Shown here: positions 53,664-64,000 of the stretch, piece by piece | How positions within the stretch are numbered: position 1 is the stretch's first letter | Layout: every line of letters starts with the position of its first letter | Assembly: GCF_019320115.1 (NCBI RefSeq) | Contig: NC_089598.1 | Span: forward strand, 80,558,059-80,622,058 | Source of the DNA: Miscanthus floridulus | Taxonomy: Eukaryota > Streptophyta > Magnoliopsida > Poales > Poaceae | Length of the DNA: 64,000 bases | Direction of reading: 5' to 3' | Translations under genes and position numbers: made by a program | Notes under the pieces: generated by a model | Told to the model about the DNA's origin: nothing | Seen by the model: only the letters and a program-made list of their open reading frames with translations | Database searches by the model: none

Positions 53664-54133
53664 TGTGGGGGTATTAACCCCTATACCCTTACGGCTAGGC
53701 TTGGGCCGGCCCAGATCTGAGGGTTCGGTCCATCGCAAGACGACGCGTGGCCCGGCCAACCTATTTGGAGTCCCACGCAAGGAGTCAAGGCAGATTTGGT
53801 GATCAAGCAAGATTCTGGTCGGTTAGAATAGGAATCCTTATCCGGCCACATATGGCAATTGTAACTGGCTAGGATTAGTTTCCAGATCTATAACCCTACC
53901 CCCAGACTATATAAGGCGGGTAAGGGACCCCTCTAAAAAACATCTCTCATTGGCATACATCAATACAATCAGACGCAGGACGTAGGTATTACGCCTTCTT
54001 AGCGGCCGAACCTGGATAAAACCTCATGTCTGTCTTGCGTCACCGTCTTGTTTGTGGCTTGCGCATCTGTCTGCCGACAATCTACTACCTTGGGCATACC
54101 CCTAGGTAGACTGCCGACCATATTTCGTCGACA
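53664..54133 (+). repeat. 5' LTR of gypsy-2
   Basis: This 470-bp LTR runs TGTGGGGGTATTAACCCC to TCGTCGACA. The first bases contain an inverted repeat (GGGGGTATTAACCCC). The TATA box ACTATATAAGG lies near 53906-53916. Confidence 0.92.
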
Positions 54134-54153
54134 GTGGCGCGCCAGGTAGGGGG
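54134..54153 (+). promoter_or_regulatory. Primer binding site block of gypsy-2
   Basis: GTGGCGCGCCAGGTAGGGGG follows the LTR end ACA directly, and is the same block as at 49403. Confidence 0.8.
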
Positions 54154-54277
54154 TGTGTGTACTACTCTCCAAGCAAACAAGATGGTCATCATCTCTGGCT
54201 CCGTGGCTACGCCGAACGGCCTCACGTTCACCGTCAGCCAAATCACCTAGACCACCGGCTCCAATGACTTCATTGCC

Positions 54278-56720
54278 ATGACCACGGAGGAGGCGTGGAT
54301 TCAGTCTGCGCCGACCACTGCTTCACCTGCATCGGCTACGGCTCCGACCATGATGGATACGGCTCCGACCATGGTGGATACGACTCCGACCACGACGGAT
54401 CAGGCTCCGACCATGGTGGATACGGCTCCGACCACGATGGATCGGGCTCCAACCACGGTACATCTAGCTCCGACCACGCTGGCATCATCTTCAGCCACAC
54501 TGACCACTCGTCGTCCGCTTCCCCGCTACGAAGGGAAGCAGATCGACAACACCGACCTACTCGATTCCATCGATCGGGTCGGCACCAAACTCGCTGAAAC
54601 CCTAGCTCTAGTAAGTGCAATTCAAAGTCGACCTAATGAGCAGGTAACCGCCCCCACAACAGATCTACCCGACCCGCTCGGGCCAGTCGTCCTGCACGAC
54701 TTGGTATAGATCTTGTGGTCATATCTACTCCTGAAGGGTGCTCCGCTCGTCGTCGGCCAGCCTCCACGATGGGACTCTGGCTCTCTGAGTGCGAAGCCTT
54801 GATGGAGAACTACCAGGCCTAGCCCTACGGCCTGCGAAACGCTGCCTCCAACTACGCGTATAATATACAGCGCTGCTCAGATCTTTGTCTGGTACATCGA
54901 CCTCGGCCAAAGCCACGTCACTTCGTCAACATGATCCGGATTGAAGATTACCAAGAAGGATCCGTCCACACGGTCCAAGAAGGTGACTCCAGCTCCTCGT
55001 CTGGCACCGCATCTAATGCTTCCATCCACACCGAGCTCCAGCATCACAACGATGAAGGCATCAAATATGATCTAGATATACCAGACCACGCCCCGGGGTT
55101 CCCACAATTCCCATCTTTCCCACCAAGACGAGGGGATTTGATCAATGTCGTCAGCAATGACGTACCACCAGCAATTGGCAAGACAGAACAAGAAAGGATT
55201 GCACGCGAGGCATGCAATATTGACCGGTTTAATCACCGGCAAATCGAAGCTGAAGCAGAAGAGGAGGCACGATGCATAAGGGTCCAACCACGCGACCTCA
55301 ACAATGCTTTCGACAGGGTGGGGGACAAACAGGTCTTCAGGACTCCAAGCGCCAATGTAGCTGTCACCATGGCGACAATGCAACGGCTACCCAACACCCC
55401 GAAAACCTAGGCAGTTCATGATGATATACAAGCTTATCTGACGGCTGCTATGGCTCAGACCACAGAGATGGTGAATCAAGCCCGGGCTCCATCCGTTTTA
55501 GTCGAATCAAGCCACAGCCGCCAATACTCAAGTCGCTCACAGCCACCCAACCAACGTGGCTCGCACAACAACGACCCATCAGACAACCGTCAAGGTGGAA
55601 ACGGTGGTCATGATGGTGGTCGGGACGACAACCGCTGTCGGGAGGACAACCGCCGCGACGTTTAGGATGATAACCGCCGAGATAACCGCGATAATCGCCG
55701 TGGTCACCACGGTCGTAGGGTTAATCAGGATGGCAATCGGGATCGCCGTGATGGCAATAACGATCTTCGCTGCTACCTCGAGGAATGCGATCTGCGCGAT
55801 CGCATCAACCAAAGAGCCAATGATCGAGCATCCCACGAAAGTTATCGCCGTATGGAATATGACACTGCCCACGGCCCGCCGGGTTTGAAGCAGTTTACTC
55901 CACACCTTCGCCAAGTCATATGGCCCAAGAACTTCAAGCTCGAGAAACTTCAGAAGTACGACGACAAGGAGAACCCTGAATTATGGGTCATGCTCTATGA
56001 AACTACGTGCAGATCAGCCATGGCTGATGAGCACGTCATGTCTAACTACTTCCCAGTTGCTGTTGGCCATGTAGGTCACCAATGGCTGGTCAGCTTGCCA
56101 GCAAACTACTTTGATTCTTGGCAAGAGCTGAAGCAAGCCTTCATCAACAACTTCATTACTACTCGCGAACAACCCGGCAACAAATATGATCTGCAACGGA
56201 TTCGAGATCGAAAAGATGAGCCACTGCGCGAGTACGTTCGGCGTTTCTCAGAGATGCGCATCAAGGTCCCATCAATCTCCAACAATGAGGCAATCGAGGC
56301 TTTCATCACTGGCCTCCACTTCCACGACGCCCTCAGGGACAAGCTCCTCCACAAGAGACCTGAATCGGTCACAGCGCTCCTGGCCACCGCTAAGAAATAT
56401 GCAGACGCCGACGACGCTAAAAAGATAATTATTGAAGAAGCAGCAAGGGTTCCACGCTCCGACCACCCCCACACCACGACGACTACCACAACAACCATGG
56501 TTGGAACGACAATTTTGACTGCCGCAACCAGCGCAACGACTCTCGCGACCACCGTGACCAACGTAATCAGCAGCGTAACCGCCGCGACGATTATAGGGGC
56601 AAGCGTGCTCGGGAAGATGACGGCGAGGTCAACACCGTTAAAAAAGGTGGTGGACGTCATAACTACAAAGACGACTACGCCAAAGCATTGAAGGGGCCCT
56701 ACTAGCTCCATCCTAAGTCA
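54278..56720 (+). pseudogene. gag: Gag of gypsy-2, broken by stops and frameshifts
   Basis: The leader part (54278-54709) is threonine and proline rich and includes seven 21-bp repeats. After a frame change, one frame runs from 54931 to about 56466 with stops at 55408 and 55663. The conserved retrotransposon gag core is at 55852-56400 (VIWPKNFKLEKLQKYDDKEN, SWQELKQAFINNF, REYVRRFSEM, AFITGLHFHDALRDKLL, ALLATAKKYADADD). At the C run 56466-56470 a one-base change shifts the frame. The open frame then reads threonine-rich nonsense, whereas the other frame gives the expected basic tail (HDDYHNNHGWN, DHRDQRNQQRNRRDDYRGKR). Confidence 0.85.
54341..54487 (+). repeat. Seven 21-bp tandem repeats in gag
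   Basis: Seven units have a consensus GCTCCGACCA(T/C)G(G/A)TGGATAC. They are in frame and encode APTM(V/M)DT-like heptapeptides. The unit length being a multiple of three lets copy number vary without a frameshift. Confidence 0.92.
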
Positions 56721-56880
56721 AACCACACCATGGAGAATTACCGCGTTCTCAAGTCTATCTACACGCGTCAACAGGCTCCGGATACGTCCGACAAGCCTAA
56801 CGACGCAGGGGAACATCGCAACAAGGAATGACGATGAAGACGCAGATCCTCGTCACAAGTATGTCAAGCCAACCGATCGC

Positions 56881-57619
56881 GTGCACACCATCATCGGAGG
56901 CAAAGTATCTATCGAGACCAAACGAGAACGCAAGCTGCTCACCCGCGCTTGCTTGAACGTGGCCAACACAGACAACCTCCTCACCGATCCGTGGCTCCCT
57001 CCGTGGTCTCACCACGAAATCTCCTTCAGCAGAAAGGACCAATGGGCCGCAATACCTGAGCCAGGATGTTTTCCCCTGGTCCTTGATCCTTGTATCAACA
57101 AGGTTCAGTTCGACAGAGTACTGATCGATGGTGGCAGCTCCATCGATATACTGTTCAAGAACAGCCTGCCTACCCTAAAAATAGCCTAGGCGGACCTCAA
57201 GCCGTACGAGGCACAGTTCTGGGGTGTTCTCCCCAGACAGAGCTCTACACCTCTCGAGCAGATCACGTTACCTGTGTAATTTGGGACTCCGGACCACTTC
57301 CACACTGACTACGTCAACTTCGTGGTCGCTGACTTCGACAGCACCTACCATGCTATTCTTGGTCGACCATCGCTCACCAAGTTCATGGCCATACCTCATT
57401 ATAGGTATCTGGTGCTCAAGATGCCTACCGAGAAAGGAGTTCTAACCCTCCGAGGCAACGTATACGCAGCTTATACCTACGAAGACGATAGTTTCAAAAT
57501 AGCAGAGGCTCACGACCTCTCTATTCACATGGCCGAGGCCATGCTCAACGCCAAGAAGACCTCAACCGACCACCTAGAGATCTCGGAGCTCGAGGCTCCT
57601 GTGGCAACCACGTGGCCTT
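56881..57619 (+). pseudogene. Aspartic protease region of gypsy-2
   Basis: One frame with stops at 57187 (TAG) and 57277 (TAA), both where glutamine is expected. It shows VLIDGGSSIDILFKNSL (active-site region with DGG) and the flap and C-terminal block FVVADFDSTYHAILGRPSLT, KFMAIPHYRYLVLKMPTEKG. The protein is then cut off at 57619, where reverse transcriptase should follow after a linker. Confidence 0.8.
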
Positions 57620-58640
57620 AAGAACGCTGGTCGGTAAGGCTTTCTAAGCAGGGTTCTATTGGCTGTCAGTAGTAGCCGATGCAGAGAAGCTGGTCCGCCA
57701 CTGTGAGGGTTGTCAGTTCTTCGCCAAGAGAATCCACATACCAGCACATGAGATCTAGACAATACTAGCCTCTTGGCCCTTCGCATGCTGGGGACTGGAT
57801 ATGATCGGCCCCTTCAAACCGGCTCCTGAGAAATTTACATGCGTCTTTGTGCTGATCGACAAGTTTTCTAAGTGGATAGAATACATGCCTCTGGTACAGG
57901 CATCTTCAGAAAAGGCTATCACGTTCCTCGACCAGGTCATCCACCGTTTCGGCATACCTAATAGCATCATCACTGATCTGGGTACTCAGTTCACCGGGAA
58001 CGCTTTTTGGGACTTCTGCGATGAAAGGAGCATAGTAGTAAAATACGTCTCGGTGGCGCACCCTAGAGCTAATGGACAAGTCGAGCGGGCAAATGGCATG
58101 ATCTTGGACGCATTGAAGAAGAGGATGTACAGAGAAAATGACAAAGCTCCCGGACAATGGCTCAAAGAGTTACCAGCCGTGGTCTGGGGCCTCAGAACTC
58201 AGCCCAGTCATAACACCGGCGTCTCACCATACTTTATGGTTTACGGCGCTGAGGCAGTCCTCCCAATAGATATAGCTTTCAGATCAGCACGGGTAGAGAA
58301 CTTTGACGAAGGCAGGGTCAACGAAGTGCGGGAGCTAGAAGTGAATAGTGTAGAAGAGAAGCGGCTTGATTCTTGCATGCGTACAGCGAAATACCTTGCT
58401 GTTTTGCGTAGGTACTACAACAAGAACGTTAAAGAGCGGTTCTTCGTGGTCGGGGACCTGGTCCTGAAGTGGAAGATGAACCAGGCTGGTGTCCATAAAC
58501 TTGCAACCCCATGGGAGGGGCCCTTCATGATCAAGGAAGTCACACGACCAACGTCTTACAGGTTAGCTCACCTGGACGGTACAGACGTACCCAATTGATG
58601 GCACACCGACAAGCTTAGGCATTTCTATGCTTAACTACTA
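57620..58640 (+). pseudogene. Integrase of gypsy-2
   Basis: The part of the zinc-binding domain with the two cysteines remains (CEGCQFFAKR); its histidines are lost at the deletion junction. The catalytic core is complete. The first acidic residue lies in GLDMIGPF, the second in IITDLGTQFTG, and the glutamate in ANGQVERANG. A C-terminal domain follows (LRRYYNKNVKERFFVVGDLV, LKWKMNQAG, WEGPFMIKEV). The frame 57801-58598 is open for 265 codons; a TAG stop at 57756 lies upstream, again at a glutamine position. Confidence 0.88.
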
Positions 58641-59212
58641 AGATATGTACTCCTCTTGTACTTTCGATTTCATTCAATAAAGCTATTATGATTTCTCCGA
58701 CCACTCTGATGTGTCACTTTGAATTTTACGGTTATTTTAACTTAGCCAGACGAAGCCGACCACCATTCCTTATCGGGTTTTCGGAGCAGGCCCTGTCTCC
58801 GGTTCCTCCCAACGCGTGCACGAGATCTGCTCTCTACATTACAGGTGATCAGCAGGTCCCCCCTAGTTTGACTTGTCCGCGTCTACGTGTGCATAGGTCA
58901 CGCACCTCACACTCCGACCACATGGCAAACTAGGGCCGCACAAACTTTTCGGGATGACGTGTCGAGTAAAATGGTACAACTAAACATAACATTAACATGT
59001 TCTCACTTAGTTACACCAACATGAGTTTCAAGCTTAAATACATTTTATACAAAGCAAACAAGTTTATGATGATATACAGTTACGTTATTACAAGCTTGCC
59101 TAGAGAGGCCCAAGTTTACAATAACACAACTACATCCTTCTTCTACAGCTCTAAGCCTATTCCATTGGCTAGTCGGGGTGCGCGGCACCTACTACTCGCT
59201 GCTTCCGATATC
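58641..59212. other. Spacer between integrase and antisense gene
   Basis: No coding region. It contains a poly(A)-signal-like AATAAA at 58676-58681 just after the integrase end, and AT-rich sequence to the 3' end of the antisense gene. Confidence 0.45.
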
Positions 59213-62200
59213 CTACTCGAGTCTCAGGGACTCTTGTGCTGGTCGAGCTGAAGAGGATGGCCCCACCGATGCCTGGCTGGTCAAGACCGCAGGCTTCGTC
59301 GGTTGGCTTGCAACTGATGGTGTTTCTAGCTGACTTGTCGATGGCGTACCTTGTACAGGTGCTGTCCCACCTCCACATAGGTTAATGTCGCCAATAATCT
59401 TTGACGACAGGTCCAGCTGGGTCATCCGAAGCTCCTTAGTCTTGTATGGGTCTACCTCCTTTGGGTACCCAGCCTCTAGGCGCTTGAGATCGATCAGGGG
59501 GTAGTGGGCACGCACCATGCTTAGCACATGTGCACCTGTGGAGTCACCCGCCTCCTTCACGAACTCTTGGAACCAACCCCATGCCTTTCAGCATCTCTTG
59601 ACCAGTCCAAGCTGCAGTGTCCTTGGCGCTTCCTCTGTAAGCGCTGGACCGATAAGGTCGAGGACGGGCAAAATACCAGTTGCCACTTCCTGGCACCGGT
59701 TCTTCCATGTGTCCCGATCCTCGGTGGTCTCTAGGCATCGCGCCTTCCAGCCATCACGATCTTTCATCACGGCTACTAGATGTTTCTTGGCGTTGACTTT
59801 TAAAACTGCAAACCATACAAGACATCAAAATGTAATGGCACGACAAGATAAGGCGGGCAACAGAATGAGCAAGGTGGTCTAGAACACTTACTTTTTAGTT
59901 CCTCCTTCATCTTGGTTGTGCGGTCCCAGAGTTGAGACTGGTCGCGCGCTAGTTTCTCGTTGTCCTCCTTCAGGTGACCACACTCTGCGGTCACACGGCT
60001 ATTCTCCTCTTGTAGGTGGGTTACTTCGGCTTCTAAGCCTGCACTACAGCTGTCACTACCAACAATGCAACAACACGTGTCATGCACTTGCTGTGATAGA
60101 ATGACAACTTACTTGTTTTTTCCTGCTCTTTGTTACTGAGTTGGACGACCAGGTTCTGGTTTTGTGCCTCTTGCTCTGTCCTCTCCTAGTCAGCGGCTTC
60201 AAGTTGGTGGTGCAAGCATTCCACCTTGGCCGCCAGTTCTCTATTGTTTGCTGTGATTCCCTCAATCTGGTCAAAGCACCTTTTTCGGTACTTGGCGGTC
60301 TTCATCAAGTCCTGCATATAAACAAGCTAAGTCAGATAGTTTGACTAAATAGCAGGATCAAGTGGTCAAGCCACACATACCTGGACTTCTATCACCAGAC
60401 GTTTTGCCGCTCGTTCAACTTTTAGGGTCTCTTCGACCTCTGGGATTTCCTCATGCATAACCCACTCATCGTTCTGCCAGTGCGACACATATACATGTTG
60501 TCGTTTGTCTTGGGGACGACCTAGGACCTCTTCTACTTCGTCCTGTTCGGCCTCTTGTTTAGGAGACGGCGCTGGTCTAGAGATTGTAGTCTCTGCGACC
60601 ACTATGGCTTTCCCACGAGCCGTAGCATTGGCAAGCGTGCTCTATGCCACCTCCGGCTGCTGCTCCTCGGCTTGGTCTGGTCCACTTGGCACCGAAGTAT
60701 CCCCCTCAGCAGGGTTAGCGCTCAGAGCACTTGTACTTCGCTCGGCTCTCTTCTCGACCAGCTGCTCGGGGACTATCGTCTGGCCGCTCGTCTGCTGAGG
60801 TTCCAGTGGATTTTCTTCTACAGGTTCCTCCACAGCCGGCTACTGGGTAGTTCTTTCCGCCATTGCTGGCGAAGCCATGCCGCACCCGGCTAGCTGGTCA
60901 GGATTTTCGGTGGACGCCGACCTGATATATCAGAGATCAGTTCAGTAGACAATAGTATTCAATACAAATTGTAAGCTTACATCAAGGTTACAAATACTTA
61001 TAGCTTGGAAGCACGGAATGACGTGGCGAAGGAGCGTCTCTTCGACCGTGCTTGCTCCACGTGCTCGGCGGGTTCCACCGGGTCTTTTTCCACGACAAGT
61101 ACCGGCGCTAGGGCTTGGTGCTAGACCCCTTTGCTGCTTGTCCTCTGTGTTGCAGTGGTCGGTGATGCGATCCCTGCTGGCACAGAGGAGCCACCCTACT
61201 CCGTCGACTCTAGTTGTCTCCTCCTCTTTCGAGTCACGAGTCGGAAGATGTCTGTATCCTCTGTTTCATCATCTGACAGTGGGAAGATGGCCTGACGACG
61301 TTTGTTGGCTGCTGGCCGCTTGCCAGCAGCCCTGGCCGTTGCCTCCTCCCCAACCCCGAGTATGGCCTAGTCGACGTCTTCGGCCCTGGCACTGGTTTGG
61401 GCGGTTGGGCCGGCAACTTGCGGCCAATCCACACCAGGGGGTGGAGACACGAACACTGCTGTCCTATCATGACCATTACTCTGGGAAACATAAAGGCGAC
61501 AACACAGTCAATTTTTGTTACAACATAACTCTACAGGTACAAGGAAGCATAATTTACCTTTGGGGGAGGTCGAGCCAGCTTGAAGGCGTGCTCGATGTCG
61601 CTTAACCTGACATAATTGGGATCGGCTAAGTTGAATAGCTCCCCAATTCTGGCCTTGACTTCGATCTTGTCAAGCGCCTCTTTTCTAGTCCTCGTTGGAT
61701 TTGCGTTCCCCTGGTATTCGTAGCCAGGATGTACCCTCCTCTAGCAGGGCTAGATCCTTTGGCTGATGAAGTTCCCGACCATGCTTGGACCATCCAGTTT
61801 CCCCCACGGGATCATCCTGAGCAGTTCTCCGATCTGTTCCAAGTGCTCGGGCTTCTCCGACCAGCTGTTCTTCTTCTCCAAAATGAACCCCACGTCGCAT
61901 AGGGTTATCGTGTTTGGCTCTTCACGGATGTAGAACCACTTCTTGTACCATTCGTCCAGCGATGTGTTCCAAGGGCAGTGCAGGTACTGGGCCTTCATCC
62001 CGTCATGCAGATTGAGGTATACGCCTCCGGCTATCTTCGAGCCACCGCTCCCTTTCTTCCGTAGATAGAACAGATGGCGAAAGAGGTCGAAATGGGGCTG
62101 GAAGCCACCATAGGCTTCACAAAGATGGATGAAGGTGGAGACAAGAAGAATCGTGTTGGGATGCAGATTGCAAATCCCAATCTCGTAATACAAACAGAGC

Positions 62201-62442
62201 CCCTGAAGGAAAGGGTGCACTGGAACCCCAAAACCCCGCTTGAAGAAATCCTCGAAAACCACAATCTCACCTGGTTGTGGATCAGGGTAGCTTTCTCCTT
62301 TCGGCGCGCGCCATCCCGCGAGTGCCTTGTTGTGGAGCACTCCCATGGTGACGAGGTCTTTGATGGTCTGCTCGTTGCTCCTTGACTTCCACCACTCCTT
62401 TGCCATGACTCCGGCTTTCTTCTGGGCGTCTCTCTTCACCAT
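59213..62442 (-). pseudogene. Antisense gene in gypsy-2, Transposase_28-like (putative gypsy-type transposon protein)
   Basis: The first exon starts at ATG 62442 (MVKRDAQKKAGVMAKEWW). Its core, PGEIVVFEDFFKRGFGVPVH, FLQGLCLYYEIGI, HPNTILLVSTFIHLCEAYGG and FDLFRHLFYL, matches the plant domain named putative gypsy-type transposon (PF04195). Reading continues past stops at about 61756 and 61747 (glutamine positions) to LADPNYVRLSDIEHAFKLAR. A GT donor lies at 61557; the next exon starts at 61480 after AG, a 77-base intron. Downstream blocks include acidic and basic linkers (LSDDETEDTDIFRLVTRKRR), proline/glutamate-rich sequence (60830-60370) and coiled coil (60300-59890). The last open frame is 59560-59213, rich in serine and threonine. 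Antisense extra ORFs between integrase and the 3' LTR are known in some grass gypsy elements; function unknown. Confidence 0.8.
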
Positions 62443-63622
62443 TAATCCGTCCTTGCTAAAGGGGTGGATGCGGTGGAGGGGTGATTGGTGATGATTTCGG
62501 AGGTATAGGGTTCGGCAAGAGGAAGAAGAAGGCTGCGGCGGCGAATGATAACGGGGATCGGTAAAAAGTAACTTACCAGTTCTATATTATAAATAACCAA
62601 GAGCTCCATCGTTTCGTCCGCTCGAGATTCTTGGGAGACATGCGCACGCGCCGCAGATGGTTGTTTTCACAACCTCGAGATCTACACCAATAAACGCGCC
62701 CCTTCGTTACCAGTGTACGCGCCTCTTCGTTGCTAGTGTGAGAGGGCCCACACTGACGCACCTCCTTACAGGTGCCAAGCGACTGTTTGCTAGACAGGGC
62801 AAGAAGACAATATGACATGCTATACTCGTCTGCTTTTTTGACCAGACGTGTCAGATTGGACTTGATAGAATAAGGAGATAAATAAATACACCAAATAATA
62901 GCACAAGCGGCGTTCATTTCTTCGCTGCATGTCTTGTGCTCAAGGATGGCCCAGACCACTGCCGTGCTCGGGAACTGCCCAGACCACTGCTGTGCTTGGG
63001 GACTGCTCTGACCACTAAGGTGCTCAGGGACTGCCCAGACCACTGCCATACTCGGGGATTGCTCCGACCACTAAGGTGCTCAGGGACTGTCCCGACCACT
63101 GCTCGGAGATCATTCTCCTTAGCTACATGTGATTTGTACTCACATACACTTGAGAGACATTTATTTAGACCTTGCTACAAGGCTCATACTTCGCCTTCCA
63201 GCAAGCTCGGGGACTACATCAGTACGATGCACCTGCCGGTGCATCTCGTATCGCCTGTACGACGATTGTATTCTTAACTCCAGTGGAAACTCTTTTTAGA
63301 CCCTGGCACCACGTGCCTACGTCACATACTACCAGGCTCAGGGACTAAGTGGGCACACTTCACCTTGCGGTGAATGTGTTTGTTTTTCAACCCCTACGCC
63401 TCTGATGATCAAGGATGCTATGCTTCAAGATTCACTTACATTTTTTTTAGAAATACAAGTGGGCACACTTCACAGGATGGAAATCTTTTTCTTTTTTCTT
63501 AAGAGCACCATACATTCTTCGGACAACCTACTTCTTCGGCGACAACGGTGGTCAGAGATGTCAAGGACTCAAGCCTTACTTGTCGGAGAAGGTTAAAATG
63601 GCGTGTCGCAGCATAATACATG
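62443..63622. other. Leader of the antisense gene and 3' non-coding end of gypsy-2
   Basis: No protein domain is recognised. The 62440-62600 part is the probable transcription start zone of the antisense gene. 62936-63110 contains repeated CC(C/A)GACCACTG(C/A) and GCTCGGGGACTG-type units, about 5 copies of roughly 30 bases. Confidence 0.5.
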
Positions 63623-63638
63623 GTGCTCGGGGACTAGC
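63623..63638 (+). promoter_or_regulatory. Polypurine-type tract of gypsy-2
   Basis: GTGCTCGGGGACTAGC immediately precedes the 3' LTR start TGTGGGGG. It is G-rich rather than purely purine. Confidence 0.6.
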
Positions 63639-64000
63639 TGTGGGGGTATTAACCCCTATACCCTTACGGCTAGGCTTGGGCTGGCCCAGATCTGAGGGTC
63701 TGGCCCATCGCAAGACGACGCGTGGCCCAGCCAACCTATTTGGAGCCCCGCGCAAGGAGTCAAGGTAGATTTGGCGATCAAGCAAGATCCTGGTCGGTTA
63801 GAATAGGAATCCTTATCCGGCCACATATGGCAATTGTAACTAGCTAGGATTAGTTTCTAGATCTATAACCCTGCCCTCCGGACTATATAAGGCGAGCAGG
63901 GGACCCCTCTAAAAAACATCTCTCATTGACATATAGCAATACAATCAGACGCATGACGTAGGTATTACGCCTTCTTGGCGGCCGAACTTGGATAAAACCT
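63639..64000 (+). repeat. 3' LTR of gypsy-2, cut by the window end
   Basis: Aligns without interruption to 53664-54025 with about 25 differences and one small length change near the TATA box. The last 108 or so bases and the flanking duplication lie outside the window. Confidence 0.93.

Larger units (their letters stand above)
53664..64000 (+). mobile_element. Defective gypsy LTR retrotransposon (gypsy-2) with antisense gene
   Basis: The 5' LTR is 53664-54133 and the 3' LTR begins at 63639 and leaves the window. Over the shared 362 bases I count roughly 25 differences, so insertion is not recent. Plus-strand gag, protease and integrase are present. Reverse transcriptase and RNase H are missing between protease and integrase. 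The 5 kb between integrase and the 3' LTR holds a gene on the opposite strand. Confidence 0.9.

Noticed and set aside
55579..55914. 111-codon minus-strand frame with many V, I and T residues resembling membrane spans
   Set aside because: It is the complement of the gag region encoding N, R and D-rich sequence; hydrophobicity is an artefact of antisense reading.
56106..56711. 201-codon minus-strand hydrophobic frame
   Set aside because: Antisense shadow of the gag core and its tail.

Overview
This window is nuclear DNA of a flowering plant, most likely a panicoid grass of the maize, sorghum and sugarcane group. That placement is inferred from three things. Host genes are split by GT-AG introns. 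There is dense nesting of LTR retrotransposons, CACTA elements and MITEs. The captured or resident host genes (PP2A catalytic subunit, ZmPK1-type receptor kinase, TAF6, B-type cyclin, cytochrome c) have plant-type sequences. No bacterial, organellar, CRISPR or rRNA features were seen.

Layout: (1) 1-23.5 kb is a stack of mobile DNA. Parts of an old LTR retrotransposon (LTR pieces at 467-2018 and 23113-23511, same orientation) enclose several insertions: a Mutator-like element sitting in the LTR TATA box (677-1709), a CACTA-like element carrying exons of three different host genes (about 2400-6030), a Stowaway MITE, a SINE with a 14-bp target duplication, a fold-back element (8680-9667), and a complete 11.3-kb Copia-like element on the minus strand (11004-22302). 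The Copia-like element has gag and one extra ORF but no pol. (2) 23.5-40 kb is the genic island. It holds a four-exon gene of unknown function on the plus strand (25030-27501), an S-domain receptor-like kinase on the minus strand broken by two single-base frameshifts (28225-30668), and an apparently intact six-exon PP2A catalytic subunit gene on the minus strand (32374-39600) whose introns hold several MITE-like insertions. (3) 40-43.4 kb is small inverted-repeat elements and unassigned sequence. (4) 43.4-64 kb is a second nest. A CACTA element begins at 43365 and contains a solo LTR (43863-45844) and a decayed ORF1-type transposase gene. It is interrupted at 48195 by a decayed gypsy element. 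That element is in turn interrupted at 53664 by a second gypsy element which runs to the window end, has lost its RT/RNase H region, and carries a spliced antisense gene between integrase and the 3' LTR.

How it fits together: only the PP2A gene and the unknown four-exon gene look like intact host genes. The rest is transposon machinery, mostly disabled. Many disabling stops lie where glutamine is expected, that is CAG or CAA read as TAG or TAA, which fits deamination of methylated cytosines in silenced DNA. The most distinctive object is the 2.4-6.0 kb element, in which cytochrome c, TAF6 and cyclin B exons lie in one orientation, mostly with intact splice sites, as a potential three-gene chimeric transcript.
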